NCBI RefSeq assembly: GCF_900109545.1
Contig: NZ_FOAP01000014.1
Span: forward strand, 62,001 to 126,000
DNA length: 64,000 bases
Reading direction: 5' to 3'
Source: Stigmatella aurantiaca
GTDB taxonomy: Bacteria; Myxococcota; Myxococcia; Myxococcales; Myxococcaceae
A program made the translations under genes and the position numbers. How positions within the stretch are numbered: the first letter of the stretch is position 1; every line of letters starts with the position of its first letter. The notes under the pieces were generated by a model. It was not told the DNA's origin. It worked only from the letters and a program-made list of their open reading frames with translations, and ran no database searches. Shown here in pieces: positions 9,272-18,538 of the stretch.

Positions 9272-9411
9272 AGGCAGGTCCGCGTTCTCAACGTCTACGG
9301 TGCGCGCAATTCGTCAACGCAATACTTGCTGCAGTTGGCAGCAAGTATGCCGAACCCGCGGGCTTCTCATGGCCACTGGCTCAACTTTTGACGTTCGGCA
9401 CGGACCTGCCT
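9272..9411. repeat. Inverted-repeat-bounded non-coding segment
   Basis: AGGCAGGTCCG (9272-9282) and its complement CGGACCTGCCT (9401-9411) bound 140 bases that carry a central strong hairpin (9322-9348). No target-site repeat is visible. It may be a third small mobile or REP-like element, or simply the terminator region of the toxin-immunity operon ending at 9463. Confidence 0.4.
9322..9348. terminator. Perfect 11-bp hairpin downstream of the toxin-immunity operon
   Basis: ATACTTGCTGC-AGTTG-GCAGCAAGTAT forms a perfect 11-bp stem with a 5-base loop, 115 bases past the minus-strand stop at 9463. No T-run follows on the minus strand, so termination is a guess from position. A REP-like hairpin inside a small repeat element is the alternative. 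Confidence 0.4.
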
Positions 9412-9462
9412 TCCGCGACGCTTTCGGCCCCATACAACGGGGTACCTGGACTCAGCCTGAAC

Positions 9463-10377
9463 TCACTTCTTGAAGCGGTGCATCCAGCGGCGTTCGAACG
9501 CCTCATCAATGAGCCATGAGGCGCGCTCCTCATAGAAGTAAGGCTCAAGCACATGGGCGAGAGCATGGTAAGGCGTCATGTCGTCACCTGATTGCGCATC
9601 CCCAGGCAAAGGCCATTCCCCCAGGCGGACACAGAGCCGCTCCCCCTCCAGCGGTTCAAGGGAGATACCGGAAGGAAGACGCTCCCGAAGGGATTCCATG
9701 CCTCCTAGCTGGCCCAACAGAGGTTGACCCAGAAAGGTGAGCCAGTAGGCTCCTCGCGCACGGGTGCCGATGGACCGGGCAGTAGGACGAAGGTTGTAGA
9801 CATCCAGCCCTGGATAGAGAAGGCAGAGTTCGTGAAGGGCCTTCTTGGCAGGACTGCGCAGCCCCCCGGGGGAAATACAACCAAGCCCCACATAGCCAAA
9901 GCTCAAGGGCAGGTCTGCCACCATTTCGAGCGCCAGCGCACTCACTTCGTCAGGGCCATGCTTCTGCAGATAGTCGGTGGCCAAGGTGAAAACCACCGCG
10001 CTGACAGCCTCACCGTTGTCCTTCCAGGCAGGGGCATCGAGCCATTTACCGGAGTACTCCACACTGTAGGCGCCCACCTCCTCATGACTTTCCTGCAGGC
10101 GGACCTCGCTCCCCGTAGCCCAAGGCGTTTCGAGGATCTCTTTGCGGACAGACGCCCAGCCCTCGTCCTCAAGAGGGTCCCATTCCCCATCCGGCTTGAC
10201 GTACCAAACCAGCGCTTCAGGAGGAGTAACACGCCGATACGCCTGCAAGGCACGCCACACTCCTGTGGCTACGTCTCCATGCGAGCGCCTCATGAAAAAA
10301 CAGAAGACCAACCCATCCCGGAGTACCACCCGGCCGCGCTCATCACGGATGCGGAACGAAGGCAAGCGGAGGGTCAC
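9463..10377 (-). CDS. DUF3396/TsiV-type immunity protein
   Basis: A 304-residue soluble protein matching what I know of the DUF3396 (TsiV, immunity to VRR-NUC toxins) family. It has an early RDGLVFCFFM strand, VWYVKPDGEWDPLEDEGW, a VSAVVFTLATDYLQKHGP segment and LPLSFGYVGLGC. No signal peptide is present. The GTG at 10377 overlaps the toxin stop by 4 bases (GTGA), the classic arrangement for coupled translation. An in-frame GTG at 10416 would lengthen the overlap and has no advantage. It should neutralise the nuclease encoded just upstream. Confidence 0.85.
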   Translation of the reverse strand: MTLRLPSFRIRDERGRVVLRDGLVFCFFMRRSHGDVATGVWRALQAYRRVTPPEALVWYVKPDGEWDPLEDEGWASVRKEILETPWATGSEVRLQESHEEVGAYSVEYSGKWLDAPAWKDNGEAVSAVVFTLATDYLQKHGPDEVSALALEMVADLPLSFGYVGLGCISPGGLRSPAKKALHELCLLYPGLDVYNLRPTARSIGTRARGAYWLTFLGQPLLGQLGGMESLRERLPSGISLEPLEGERLCVRLGEWPLPGDAQSGDDMTPYHALAHVLEPYFYEERASWLIDEAFERRWMHRFKK

Positions 10378-11180
10378 CGGATGACTCCCACCGGCGAGAT
10401 GATGACGGCCTTGCACCCAAAGGCTTCTGAGTAGATTGTCCCCTGATCAGAACCAGCGAAGGCACTCTTCTTTCCGTACCGGGTCCACTGCGGCCGCTTG
10501 CCTTCAAGGCAAGGAAACTTGAAGTCAAAAACACGGCATGCACGCCGCCCGTCATCCCCTCCTTGGAGAAGAAGATCAGGCTTGATGGTGCGCCACAAGC
10601 CTTGAGGGCATCCTCTGGCCAGCAGACGCTTCTCCTCTTCGGGACTCACGTGCTCCAACACGCTGTTCGCCCGGTAGAATCGATACCGCTGCTCGATTCC
10701 GTAGGTTTCCGCCGATGACTCGCCCAACCCTTTGCGAGCGCAGGCAAGGGCCACAGCATGTTTCTCGCGCCCAAGCGCCGCAGCGCGTGTCATGGACTCC
10801 ATGCAACCGTCCACTTCCACCTCGATTTCCTCAAGGCACTCGTCGTCGTGAGGGCGCCGACCGCCAAACCATCGGCGGTTGACCTCCACGTCAGCCTGCA
10901 CGGCGCACTCAACCAAGCGCTGTTCTAATTCGTCCTGGGGTTCTGCATCGCGAAGAAAGACGGTAGCGACGGGCGCAGAGCGTGAAGCAATGGTGCGCGC
11001 GCGCGATGCAGTTTGTGTCTTGGCAAAGCCTGGGCATGCAGCGGGATTTTTGCTGCAATGGGTGGAATAGGTATCCAAGCGCAAATCGCGGCCTGAAGCG
11101 GCACCCGGCTGCCGTGAAGCACAAGCGGCCAACAGTACAACGAAAGAGAGAAAGCAGACTTGAAGTGGAAACAAGCGCAC
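10374..11180 (-). CDS. VRR-NUC-type nuclease toxin lipoprotein
   Basis: A 268-residue protein with a signal peptide ending in a textbook lipobox (VVLLAAC, near residue 20). A Cys-containing linker region follows. The C-terminal nuclease domain carries a PD-(D/E)xK core: KPDLLLQGG, then CRVFDFKFPC, then SDQGTIYSEA. This is the signature of VRR-NUC toxin domains that pair with DUF3396 immunity proteins, and such a gene follows with a 4-bp overlap. The lipoprotein signal suggests delivery through outer-membrane exchange like Sit toxins, rather than a type VI system; that is inference. The GTG start at 11180 lies 30 bases after the kinase stop on the same strand. Confidence 0.8.
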   Translation of the reverse strand: MRLFPLQVCFLSFVVLLAACASRQPGAASGRDLRLDTYSTHCSKNPAACPGFAKTQTASRARTIASRSAPVATVFLRDAEPQDELEQRLVECAVQADVEVNRRWFGGRRPHDDECLEEIEVEVDGCMESMTRAAALGREKHAVALACARKGLGESSAETYGIEQRYRFYRANSVLEHVSPEEEKRLLARGCPQGLWRTIKPDLLLQGGDDGRRACRVFDFKFPCLEGKRPQWTRYGKKSAFAGSDQGTIYSEAFGCKAVIISPVGVIR

Positions 11181-11210
11181 TCCGCGGCCATGCGTAGGAG
11201 AAAACTCAGA

Positions 11211-12764
11211 CTATGGCGTACCGGAAGTAGGTTCTCTCGTCACATCATAGATGGGGTAGTAGCAGCCCCCTTTCCACTCGTATCCCGTTTTTTCGCAAGG
11301 AGGCTCAAGGTTCGCAACCTGAATCCAGCAGCCCCCGTTGATCGATATTTGTGCCTTGCCGCCGCACCTCCCACCACTGTCCGGCCGAAGCTGTCCTGGG
11401 AAGGGACGTTTCGGCATATCTAGCTTCAGGCCAGACAATGACTGCGGAACAACGGCTCTCTTTATCGGGTCGGCTAACACCGAATCTGCCAATCCTGCCG
11501 TCCCTCCATCACCTGCGGTGCCTCGGATGGATTCCGGCTGGAGCCATGAGCGCTTCCACTCCTGCGTCACCGCGAACGCCAGCGTGAAGCACACGGCAAC
11601 AGCAGCGCTCCCAAGAAGCAATCTCGCTAGCGTCATCGACGGCTGCGGAATGCGCTCTGTGGGGGCATGGGCGCGGGACAGCTCCTGAGCTTCCTTTTGC
11701 TCTGCCTCGGCCTTGGCTTCGGCGTCCTGCTTCTCTACGGCACATGCCCGTTCCTGGGGCCTGCGGCACGGGCGATGGCCGAGCAGATAGGCCTTCACGA
11801 AATCCTCAGCCGGCCGCCGCCTGAGCGGATCCGTCTCCCATAGGAAGAGCCGCTGATCCGCCGTTACGCCTGCATGATCCGTCAGGTGTTCTAGTTCCTT
11901 GGCCAGTTCTCCAGCGGTGCCACGGGCCTGCGGACGGACAGAGAGCATGCGCGCGATGATAGCGCTGAGCTGTCCCTCCAAGCGCGGGTTGCGCGCCCGC
12001 GGAGGTTCCGGCCCTGCCCCCCTTCCCCGCCAGAGCCCTGCCGTGTCCAACCTCGGATCCACCGGCGGCGGATATGCGTCCGTGACCAGCCTGTAGGCCG
12101 TCATCCCCAGCGCGAAGACGTCATCCGCAGGCCTTGAGACGTAGCGGTCTGGCGAACGATGGCTCAGGGCGAACCGCCAAGCTTCCGGGCTGCGGTAGGC
12201 CGCCGTGCCGGGCGGGAAGCTGTGCCAGGTCAAGGGGGCCGCTCTCGCCGTGAGGCTGGAGCCGAAGTCCACCAGGAACGCCCGGGCATCTTCCGGGCGT
12301 ACCAGGATGTTGTCCCCTTTTACATCCCGGTGGACCCCTCCTGCGGCGTGAGTGGCCACCAACGCCCGGGCCACCTGTGCCAGCAATCGCATCACCTGCC
12401 GCGAGGTGGGATTGCGTGCCGAGGACCAGTCGTACAGCGGCGTCCCCTCCACCCACTGCATGACGAGAAACGGATGGAGGCGGTCTCCCAGGGCCCACAC
12501 ACCCTGCGCGTGCAGCGCGGGCACGTTGGGATGCTTCAAGCGCGAGAGCAGCGCCACCTCCCGCTCGAAGCGCGGATCCCTCGGGTGCAGGGCGAGCTTG
12601 AGCGCCACGGGCCCGGCCTCCTCGTGCCCCACCCGCTCGGCCCGGTAGACGGCGCCGTAGGCCCCCCGGCCCCGGAAGCCCACCACCCGCCAGCGCTCCA
12701 CCTGCGTCCCGGCGGGGAGCGCCGCGGGGTTCAGCTCCGGAGGATACGGCCCTATCCGGCCCAC
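11211..12764 (-). CDS. Membrane-anchored Ser/Thr protein kinase
   Basis: A 517-residue Hanks-type kinase. From the GTG at 12764, the catalytic domain (about 22-300) has GRGAYGAVY (ATP loop), VALKLAL (Lys), HRDVKGDN (catalytic loop), DFGSS and GTAAYRSPE. A charged Ala/Glu linker follows, then one membrane segment (LLLGSAAVAVCFTLAFAV, about 385-402). The exported C-terminus is Cys-rich (GGRCGGKA, NGGCW, EPPCEKTGYEWKGGCYY), a plausible sensing part. The GTG overlaps the end of the Uma2 gene by 13 bases. The toxin gene follows after 30 bases, so kinase, toxin and immunity genes may be one transcript. Confidence 0.88.
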   Translation of the reverse strand: MGRIGPYPPELNPAALPAGTQVERWRVVGFRGRGAYGAVYRAERVGHEEAGPVALKLALHPRDPRFEREVALLSRLKHPNVPALHAQGVWALGDRLHPFLVMQWVEGTPLYDWSSARNPTSRQVMRLLAQVARALVATHAAGGVHRDVKGDNILVRPEDARAFLVDFGSSLTARAAPLTWHSFPPGTAAYRSPEAWRFALSHRSPDRYVSRPADDVFALGMTAYRLVTDAYPPPVDPRLDTAGLWRGRGAGPEPPRARNPRLEGQLSAIIARMLSVRPQARGTAGELAKELEHLTDHAGVTADQRLFLWETDPLRRRPAEDFVKAYLLGHRPCRRPQERACAVEKQDAEAKAEAEQKEAQELSRAHAPTERIPQPSMTLARLLLGSAAVAVCFTLAFAVTQEWKRSWLQPESIRGTAGDGGTAGLADSVLADPIKRAVVPQSLSGLKLDMPKRPFPGQLRPDSGGRCGGKAQISINGGCWIQVANLEPPCEKTGYEWKGGCYYPIYDVTREPTSGTP

Positions 12765-13288
12765 AAGGCGCTCAGGTCCCACGTCAGCGCCTCGAACGGC
12801 GCTGCCTTCACCGGGCCTTGCCCTTCCCACACGTCGAGCAGCGACCAGGAGAACCCCTCGAAGAGGTAGACCTCCAGCGTCCGCATCCCGGGGTGCACCA
12901 GCCACACGTGGCCCACGCGCCCCAGGCCGTACGCCAGCATCTTGTGCCCCCGGTCCCAGGGCTCCGTCTCCTCGGAGAGCACCTCACAGGTCCAGTCCGG
13001 CGTCAGCGTCACCCCCGCGCCCGGCCCAGGCTCCGTCCATCGCTCCCGGCGCCACCCCACAAGGTCGGGCACCACACGGTCCTCCTCAAGGTGCAAGGTC
13101 ACGTCCTTCCGCACGACCCAGGCCCCGGCTTTGCCCGCGAGCCCACCTTGGGAGAGCACCTCGAGGAGCCGCCCCTGCGTCTGAACTTGCAGCGGCCCCG
13201 GTGGGGGAAGGAGGACCGGAATGCCTCCGAGGATCTCCTCCACCGGAAGAGGACGGGGGGACGGAAGGAACGGCGAGTCATCGGACAT
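12752..13288 (-). CDS. Uma2-family (DUF820) putative nuclease-fold protein
   Basis: A 178-residue protein of the Uma2 family, a PD-(D/E)xK-like fold very abundant in myxobacteria and cyanobacteria with no settled function. Seen here are the VVPDLVGWRRERW strand with Asp, and the segments WTCEVLSEETEPWDRGHK and GHVWLVHPGMRTLEVY. The ATG at 13288 (MSDDSPFLP) fits the usual N-terminus; in-frame starts at 13312 and 13315 are possible. Its last codons overlap the kinase start. Confidence 0.8.
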   Translation of the reverse strand: MSDDSPFLPSPRPLPVEEILGGIPVLLPPPGPLQVQTQGRLLEVLSQGGLAGKAGAWVVRKDVTLHLEEDRVVPDLVGWRRERWTEPGPGAGVTLTPDWTCEVLSEETEPWDRGHKMLAYGLGRVGHVWLVHPGMRTLEVYLFEGFSWSLLDVWEGQGPVKAAPFEALTWDLSALWAG

Positions 13289-13362
13289 GCCGCCAGCATG
13301 CCCCCTACCCATCACGTCTTCAAGAATCTCGACAACCCCTCAGGGCAGGTGCGCGCCCGGCG

Positions 13363-13728
13363 TCAGATGCGGCGCTCGATGCGCGACCCGGGCGAGCGGG
13401 CATTCTGCGGCGGGCTGAAGGTGTCCATCACCCGCTGCGCGGGGCTCTTGCCCATCGCCGACGGCGGCGTGAAGGCCCACAGCACGAAGTACACGAGCAG
13501 CGCCGAGCCGCCCGTGAAGGCCAGGGCGATCAGGAACGCCACGCGCACCAGGGCCACGTCCAGCCCCAACCGCCGCGCCACCGCACGGCTGACACCGAAC
13601 AGTTTCCAGCCCTCGCCGCCCCGGTGAAGGGGCTCCGCGCCCGGCCGCCAGGTGCTGCAGTTCCAGCACCGGGCCCCGTCGCCTCGCAGCTCCATCTGGC
13701 AGCTTCCGCAGCGGTTCACCGTGTCCAC
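13363..13728 (-). CDS. PspC-domain membrane protein with N-terminal zinc ribbon
   Basis: A 121-residue protein: a small zinc ribbon (CGSC and CWNC, residues 7-24), then a PspC domain (about 40-100: LFGVSRAVARRLGLDVALVR with one membrane helix FLIALAFTGGSALLVYFVLW), and a short hydrophilic tail. PspC proteins act in the phage-shock envelope stress response. The GTG at 13728 is favoured by AAGGAG six bases before it. It is divergent from aceB. Confidence 0.85.
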   Translation of the reverse strand: MDTVNRCGSCQMELRGDGARCWNCSTWRPGAEPLHRGGEGWKLFGVSRAVARRLGLDVALVRVAFLIALAFTGGSALLVYFVLWAFTPPSAMGKSPAQRVMDTFSPPQNARSPGSRIERRI

Positions 13729-13849
13729 GACTGCTCCTTTCACAGGCCCCTCGGTCCCACCCCAGGGCCTCCTCTTTTTCCCTACGTCTTTCCAGGCCAA
13801 CCCATTGCCGGCCGCGCACCGCGCGGCTGTCCCCGGGGACGCCTTGCCG

Positions 13850-13878
13850 TTTACAAATTTAATGCTCACGCTGTTAAC
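13850..13878 (+). promoter_or_regulatory. Possible promoter of the aceBA operon
   Basis: TTTACA (13850-13855) and GTTAAC (13873-13878) are separated by 17 bases in an AT-rich patch of an otherwise GC-rich intergenic region upstream of aceB. The -10 match is poor, so this is only a candidate. Confidence 0.25.
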
Positions 13879-13992
13879 AGGCTTACCTGGCAGGCAGGCA
13901 CCTCTCACCATCCCCCTTCCTGAACACTCTGGGTGAGCCCACTCTTTAATCCGTCGGCCGAATTTACAACGCATCCTGTCAGGAGTTTCACA

Positions 13993-15612
13993 ATGCGCGA
14001 CCCGGTGTCCTCCCCCAAGCCGCCCACCTTTGGTGCCGGTGTGGTTCTGCGCGGCGCCTGGTTGCCTGACTACACCCCCGTGCTGACGCCCGAAGCGGTG
14101 GCGTTCGTGGCCACGCTCGTGCGCGCCTTCGGGAAGACGCGGGACACCCTCCTCGCCCAGCGCCAGGAGCGCCAGAAGGCCTTCCAGCGCGGCGAGCGGC
14201 CCCACTTCCTCCCTGAGACGAAGGCCCTTCGCGAGGGGGACTGGAAGGCCGCGCCCCTGCCCAAGGACCTCCTGGACCGGCGCGTGGAGATCACCGGCCC
14301 GGTGGACCGGAAGATGATCATCAACGCCCTCAACTCGGGCGCCAACGTCTTCATGGCGGACTTCGAGGACTCCAACAGCCCCACCTGGGACAACGTGGTG
14401 CGCGGCCAGCTCAACCTGATGGACGCCGTGCGCGGCACCATCACCTACACCGCGGAGAACGGGAAGCACTACGCCCTGAACGACAAGCCCGCGGTGCTCT
14501 TCGTCCGTCCGCGCGGCTGGCACCTGCCGGAGCGCCACCTGGAGGTGGACGGCAAGCCCGTGCCGGGCTCCCTGTTCGACTTCGGCCTCTTCTTCTTCCA
14601 CAACGCCAAGGCACAGCTCGAGCGCGGCACCGGCCCCTACTTCTACCTGCCCAAGCTGGAGAGCCACCGCGAGGCCCGGCTGTGGAACGACGTGTTCCTC
14701 CTGGCGCAGCGGGAGCTGGGCCTACCCCCGGGCACCATTAAAGCCACCGTGCTCATCGAGACGCTGCCGGCGGCCTTCGAGATGGATGAGATCCTCTACG
14801 AGCTGCGCGAGCACTCGGCGGGGCTCAACTGCGGGCGCTGGGACTACATCTTCAGCTTCATCAAGAAGCTCCAGGCGGACCCGGCCTTCCTGCTGCCCGA
14901 CCGGGGGCAGGTGACCATGGACAAGGCGTTCCTGGATGCCTACTCGCGGCTGCTCATCCAGACGTGCCACCGCCGGGGCGTGCACGCCATGGGCGGCATG
15001 GCTGCGTTCATCCCCATCAAGGGGGACGCGGCCGCCAACGACGCGGTGCTCGCCAAGGTGCGCGCCGACAAGCTGCGCGAGGTGAAGAACGGCCATGACG
15101 GCACGTGGGTAGCCCACCCCGGCCTGGTGTCCGTGGCGCGCGAGGTGTTCGACACGCACATGAAGGGGCCGAACCAGCTCGGCACCGCGCGCCCGGACGC
15201 GCAGGTGGGCGAGAAGGAGCTGCTCGCCGTGCCCCCGGGAACCCGCACCGAGGAGGGCCTGCGTCACAACCTCCGCGTGGGCGTGCAGTACATGGCCGCC
15301 TGGATGGGCGGCTCGGGCTGCGTGCCGCTCTACAACCTCATGGAGGACGCGGCCACGGCGGAAATCTCCCGCGCCCAGGTGTGGCAGTGGATCCACCACG
15401 GGGCCACCCTGGAGGATGGGCGCAAGCTCACCCCGGAGCTGTTCCGGCAGGTGTACGCCGAGGAGATGGACCGCCTGGAGCAGCAGGGCGCCCTCCCGAA
15501 GAGCGGCCCCGCCACCCAGGCGCGCGAGCTCTTCGAGCGGCTGTCCACCGCGCCCACCTTCGAGGACTTCCTCACCCTGCCGGCCTACGAGGCCCTGAGT
15601 CCGCAGTCCTGA
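13993..15612 (+). CDS. aceB: Malate synthase
   Basis: A 539-residue malate synthase A, condensing glyoxylate and acetyl-CoA to malate in the glyoxylate shunt. Characteristic stretches are [13 protein letters not shown] and [13 protein letters not shown] near residues 115-180, [18 protein letters not shown], and the conserved [10 protein letters not shown]. Length equals E. coli AceB (533). The ATG at 13993 is preceded by AGGAG (13981-13985); the in-frame start at 13933 lacks this. aceA follows 31 bases downstream, so the two shunt enzymes form an operon for growth on acetate or lipids. Confidence 0.97.
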   Translation: MRDPVSSPKPPTFGAGVVLRGAWLPDYTPVLTPEAVAFVATLVRAFGKTRDTLLAQRQERQKAFQRGERPHFLPETKALREGDWKAAPLPKDLLDRRVEITGPVDRKMIINALNSGANVFMADFEDSNSPTWDNVVRGQLNLMDAVRGTITYTAENGKHYALNDKPAVLFVRPRGWHLPERHLEVDGKPVPGSLFDFGLFFFHNAKAQLERGTGPYFYLPKLESHREARLWNDVFLLAQRELGLPPGTIKATVLIETLPAAFEMDEILYELREHSAGLNCGRWDYIFSFIKKLQADPAFLLPDRGQVTMDKAFLDAYSRLLIQTCHRRGVHAMGGMAAFIPIKGDAAANDAVLAKVRADKLREVKNGHDGTWVAHPGLVSVAREVFDTHMKGPNQLGTARPDAQVGEKELLAVPPGTRTEEGLRHNLRVGVQYMAAWMGGSGCVPLYNLMEDAATAEISRAQVWQWIHHGATLEDGRKLTPELFRQVYAEEMDRLEQQGALPKSGPATQARELFERLSTAPTFEDFLTLPAYEALSPQS

Positions 15613-15643
15613 TGTTCCCACTCTCACACGCGAGGAGTTGAGC

Positions 15644-16930
<1,287 letters not shown>

Positions 16931-16940
16931 GCAAAGGGCT

Positions 16941-16986
16941 CGCGGCGCCTCGCCCGCCGGGTTCCCCCCGGTGGACGGGCGCCGCG
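16941..16986. terminator. Bidirectional hairpin after aceA
   Basis: Outer arms CGCGGCGC (16941-16948) and GCGCCGCG (16979-16986), plus an inner CCGGG/CCCGG stem, form a strong GC hairpin between aceA (plus) and the small minus-strand gene ending at 17011. TTGT follows on the plus strand. Confidence 0.65.
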
Positions 16987-17010
16987 TTGTCTTGGCAAAC
17001 CGCGGGACGG

Positions 17011-17256
17011 CTACTTGTTCTCTTCCAGGTCGTCCCGGTCGCTGTACTTGTCCCACTGACCCGTCTGGCGGTCTCCCGAGCCATCGTAGGGCGGCCCCAC
17101 CTCGGTGCGCTGCCCGCCGTGCTGCTCGGTGATGTCGTTCAGGTGTTCCTTGCGCCCCTCGGCGGGCACCCGGTCCCCATCCTCGTCCGGATCCTTCTGC
17201 TTCGCAGGATCAACGGGGATGCCCACGTTGCGGTTCATCCACTCCTTGGGATCCAT
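17011..17256 (-). CDS. Small hydrophilic protein of unknown function
   Basis: An 81-residue, very hydrophilic, acidic protein (DPAKQKDPDEDGDR, GDRQTGQWDKYSDRDDLEE) with no Cys or membrane segment, probably intrinsically disordered. The start is supported by GAGAGGAG eight bases before the ATG at 17256. Function unknown. Confidence 0.7.
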   Translation of the reverse strand: MDPKEWMNRNVGIPVDPAKQKDPDEDGDRVPAEGRKEHLNDITEQHGGQRTEVGPPYDGSGDRQTGQWDKYSDRDDLEENK

Positions 17257-17341
17257 TGGCTCGCTCCTCTCGCGTGCAACTTCTTCCCCAAAGATGGGGA
17301 TGGATCGCCGGGGAGCAGCCAGAGCCTGCTTGCCCGCCTGC

Positions 17342-17677
17342 TCAGTTCAGCAGCGGGGGCCGGGTCTTCGGGGGCGGAGGACGGGCCTCCATCAGCTCCA
17401 GCCCTTGCCGCGTCAGGAGGAAGCGCACCACGCCGGAGCCCCGCTCGGTGTCGATCTCGGCCTCGAACGCAGGGCCGGTGATGCCGCCCAAGTGCACGTC
17501 CTTGCGCAGGTTGTGCACCTTGCCGGAGATGAGGTCTCCAGCCACCTGCCCCACCGAGTCCCCCTTCCGGTACAAGTCGTACGCCGCCTGATGCAGCGTC
17601 ATCGCCAGCGTGGGCGTGAGGGGCTGGGTGCTGAAGAGGACCGACAGCAGGGTCCAATACGGGGGGGCGTCATCCAT
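17342..17677 (-). CDS. Small protein of unknown function
   Basis: A protein of about 111 residues starting MDDAPPYWTLLSV, with no signal peptide. The middle (HQAAYDLYRKGDSVGQVAGD) looks helical and the second half alternates beta-like (EAEIDTERGSGVVRFLLTRQ), ending in a Pro-rich tail. An in-frame ATG at 17686 is an alternative start. I do not recognise the family. It is separated from the next minus-strand gene by 85 bases. Confidence 0.6.
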   Translation of the reverse strand: MDDAPPYWTLLSVLFSTQPLTPTLAMTLHQAAYDLYRKGDSVGQVAGDLISGKVHNLRKDVHLGGITGPAFEAEIDTERGSGVVRFLLTRQGLELMEARPPPPKTRPPLLN

Positions 17678-17862
17678 CCCCCTCATCCTAATCAAGCCCC
17701 GCGCCGCACGCGTGGCTCTCTTCCCAGACCGCCGTACGCGGAGGGGGCGGCAGCTGGGCAACCCCCTGGAAAAAGGAAGGAAGCAACTTCGCGCCCACCT
17801 GGGCGATAATGGTCTGGGAACCCGATTCGTGATCCAGCGCCGGGTCTGTCCCTGGAGGAGCC

Positions 17863-18207
17863 ATGCACATCAACAACCTGGGTGGACCCAAAGGCGCCGC
17901 GACGGCCTCTCTGAACCGCCCCGCCGCCCCTGCCCGCTCCAGCTTCGGCGCGCTCGTGTCCGGCAGCACCTCCGCGGCGGCCCCCTCGGCCCCCACCGGG
18001 ACGAACATCCTCTCTCAGACCATCTCCGCCCAGGGCACGCCCGGCGCGGGCTTCGGCGCGCCCTACGCGGCCGCCGGTGGCCCCCAGTCTGCCGCCGAGC
18101 AGGAGGCCCTGCGCGATCTCATGAAGATGTCCCTCATGTCCTTCGTGAGCACCTCCTTCAACATGAACATGAACCGCCCGAAGATGGAGTTCTCCTCGGA
18201 GGAGTAG
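17863..18207 (+). CDS. Low-complexity Ala/Ser-rich protein of unknown function
   Basis: A 114-residue protein starting MHINNLGGP with a strong ribosome site (GGAGGAG) just upstream. The first 80 residues are Ala/Ser/Pro/Gly-rich. The C-terminus carries a helical, Met-rich segment (DLMKMSLMSFVSTSFNMNM). No family recognised; the composition suggests a partly disordered protein with a C-terminal interaction helix. Confidence 0.6.
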   Translation: MHINNLGGPKGAATASLNRPAAPARSSFGALVSGSTSAAAPSAPTGTNILSQTISAQGTPGAGFGAPYAAAGGPQSAAEQEALRDLMKMSLMSFVSTSFNMNMNRPKMEFSSEE

Positions 18208-18538
18208 CCGGGCGCGGTTCCACCGCACCTGCGCGAATGTCTCACCCCTGGCCACCTGTGGCGCCTCGGGTGCGCGGGAGGCCTTCCTCACCGGCGGCAT
18301 TCCGTGGTTTGGGCGGGCCGCGACGGCGCGCGTCCAGGGCCCAGAAGGCCTCTGCCGGGCGCGCCACGCGGCGAAAACCCACCGGGGCGGGGAGCGGGGC
18401 ACGGCCGGCGTGAAACACGCGGCCTGAGCCCTTCCGGATCCGAGGCCTCCGGCCCCGCACACATCGGTGCCGCTGTAGACCGGCAGCCCCTGCCGGCCCT
18501 GGAGACGCAGGGCCCCCCCCTGCGGGGCACCTCGCGGA
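18208..18538. other. Intergenic region without a supported gene
   Basis: These 331 bases lie between two converging genes. Short open frames exist on both strands, but none has a ribosome site or a recognisable protein. I see no tRNA-like fold or clear terminator with a T-run. Confidence 0.5.

Noticed and set aside
8877-9391. Short open frames inside and across the MITE-like elements
   Set aside because: They cross the terminal inverted repeats, lack ribosome sites and do not resemble transposase.
12765-12905. N-terminal extension of the Ser/Thr kinase to 12905
   Set aside because: This stretch is the C-terminal coding part of the Uma2 protein in another frame; the extension is Gly/Arg-rich and unlike kinase N-termini.
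18242-18460. 72-codon minus-strand ORF in the gap before the lyase-like gene
   Set aside because: No ribosome site, Arg/Pro-rich shadow-like composition and no recognisable family.
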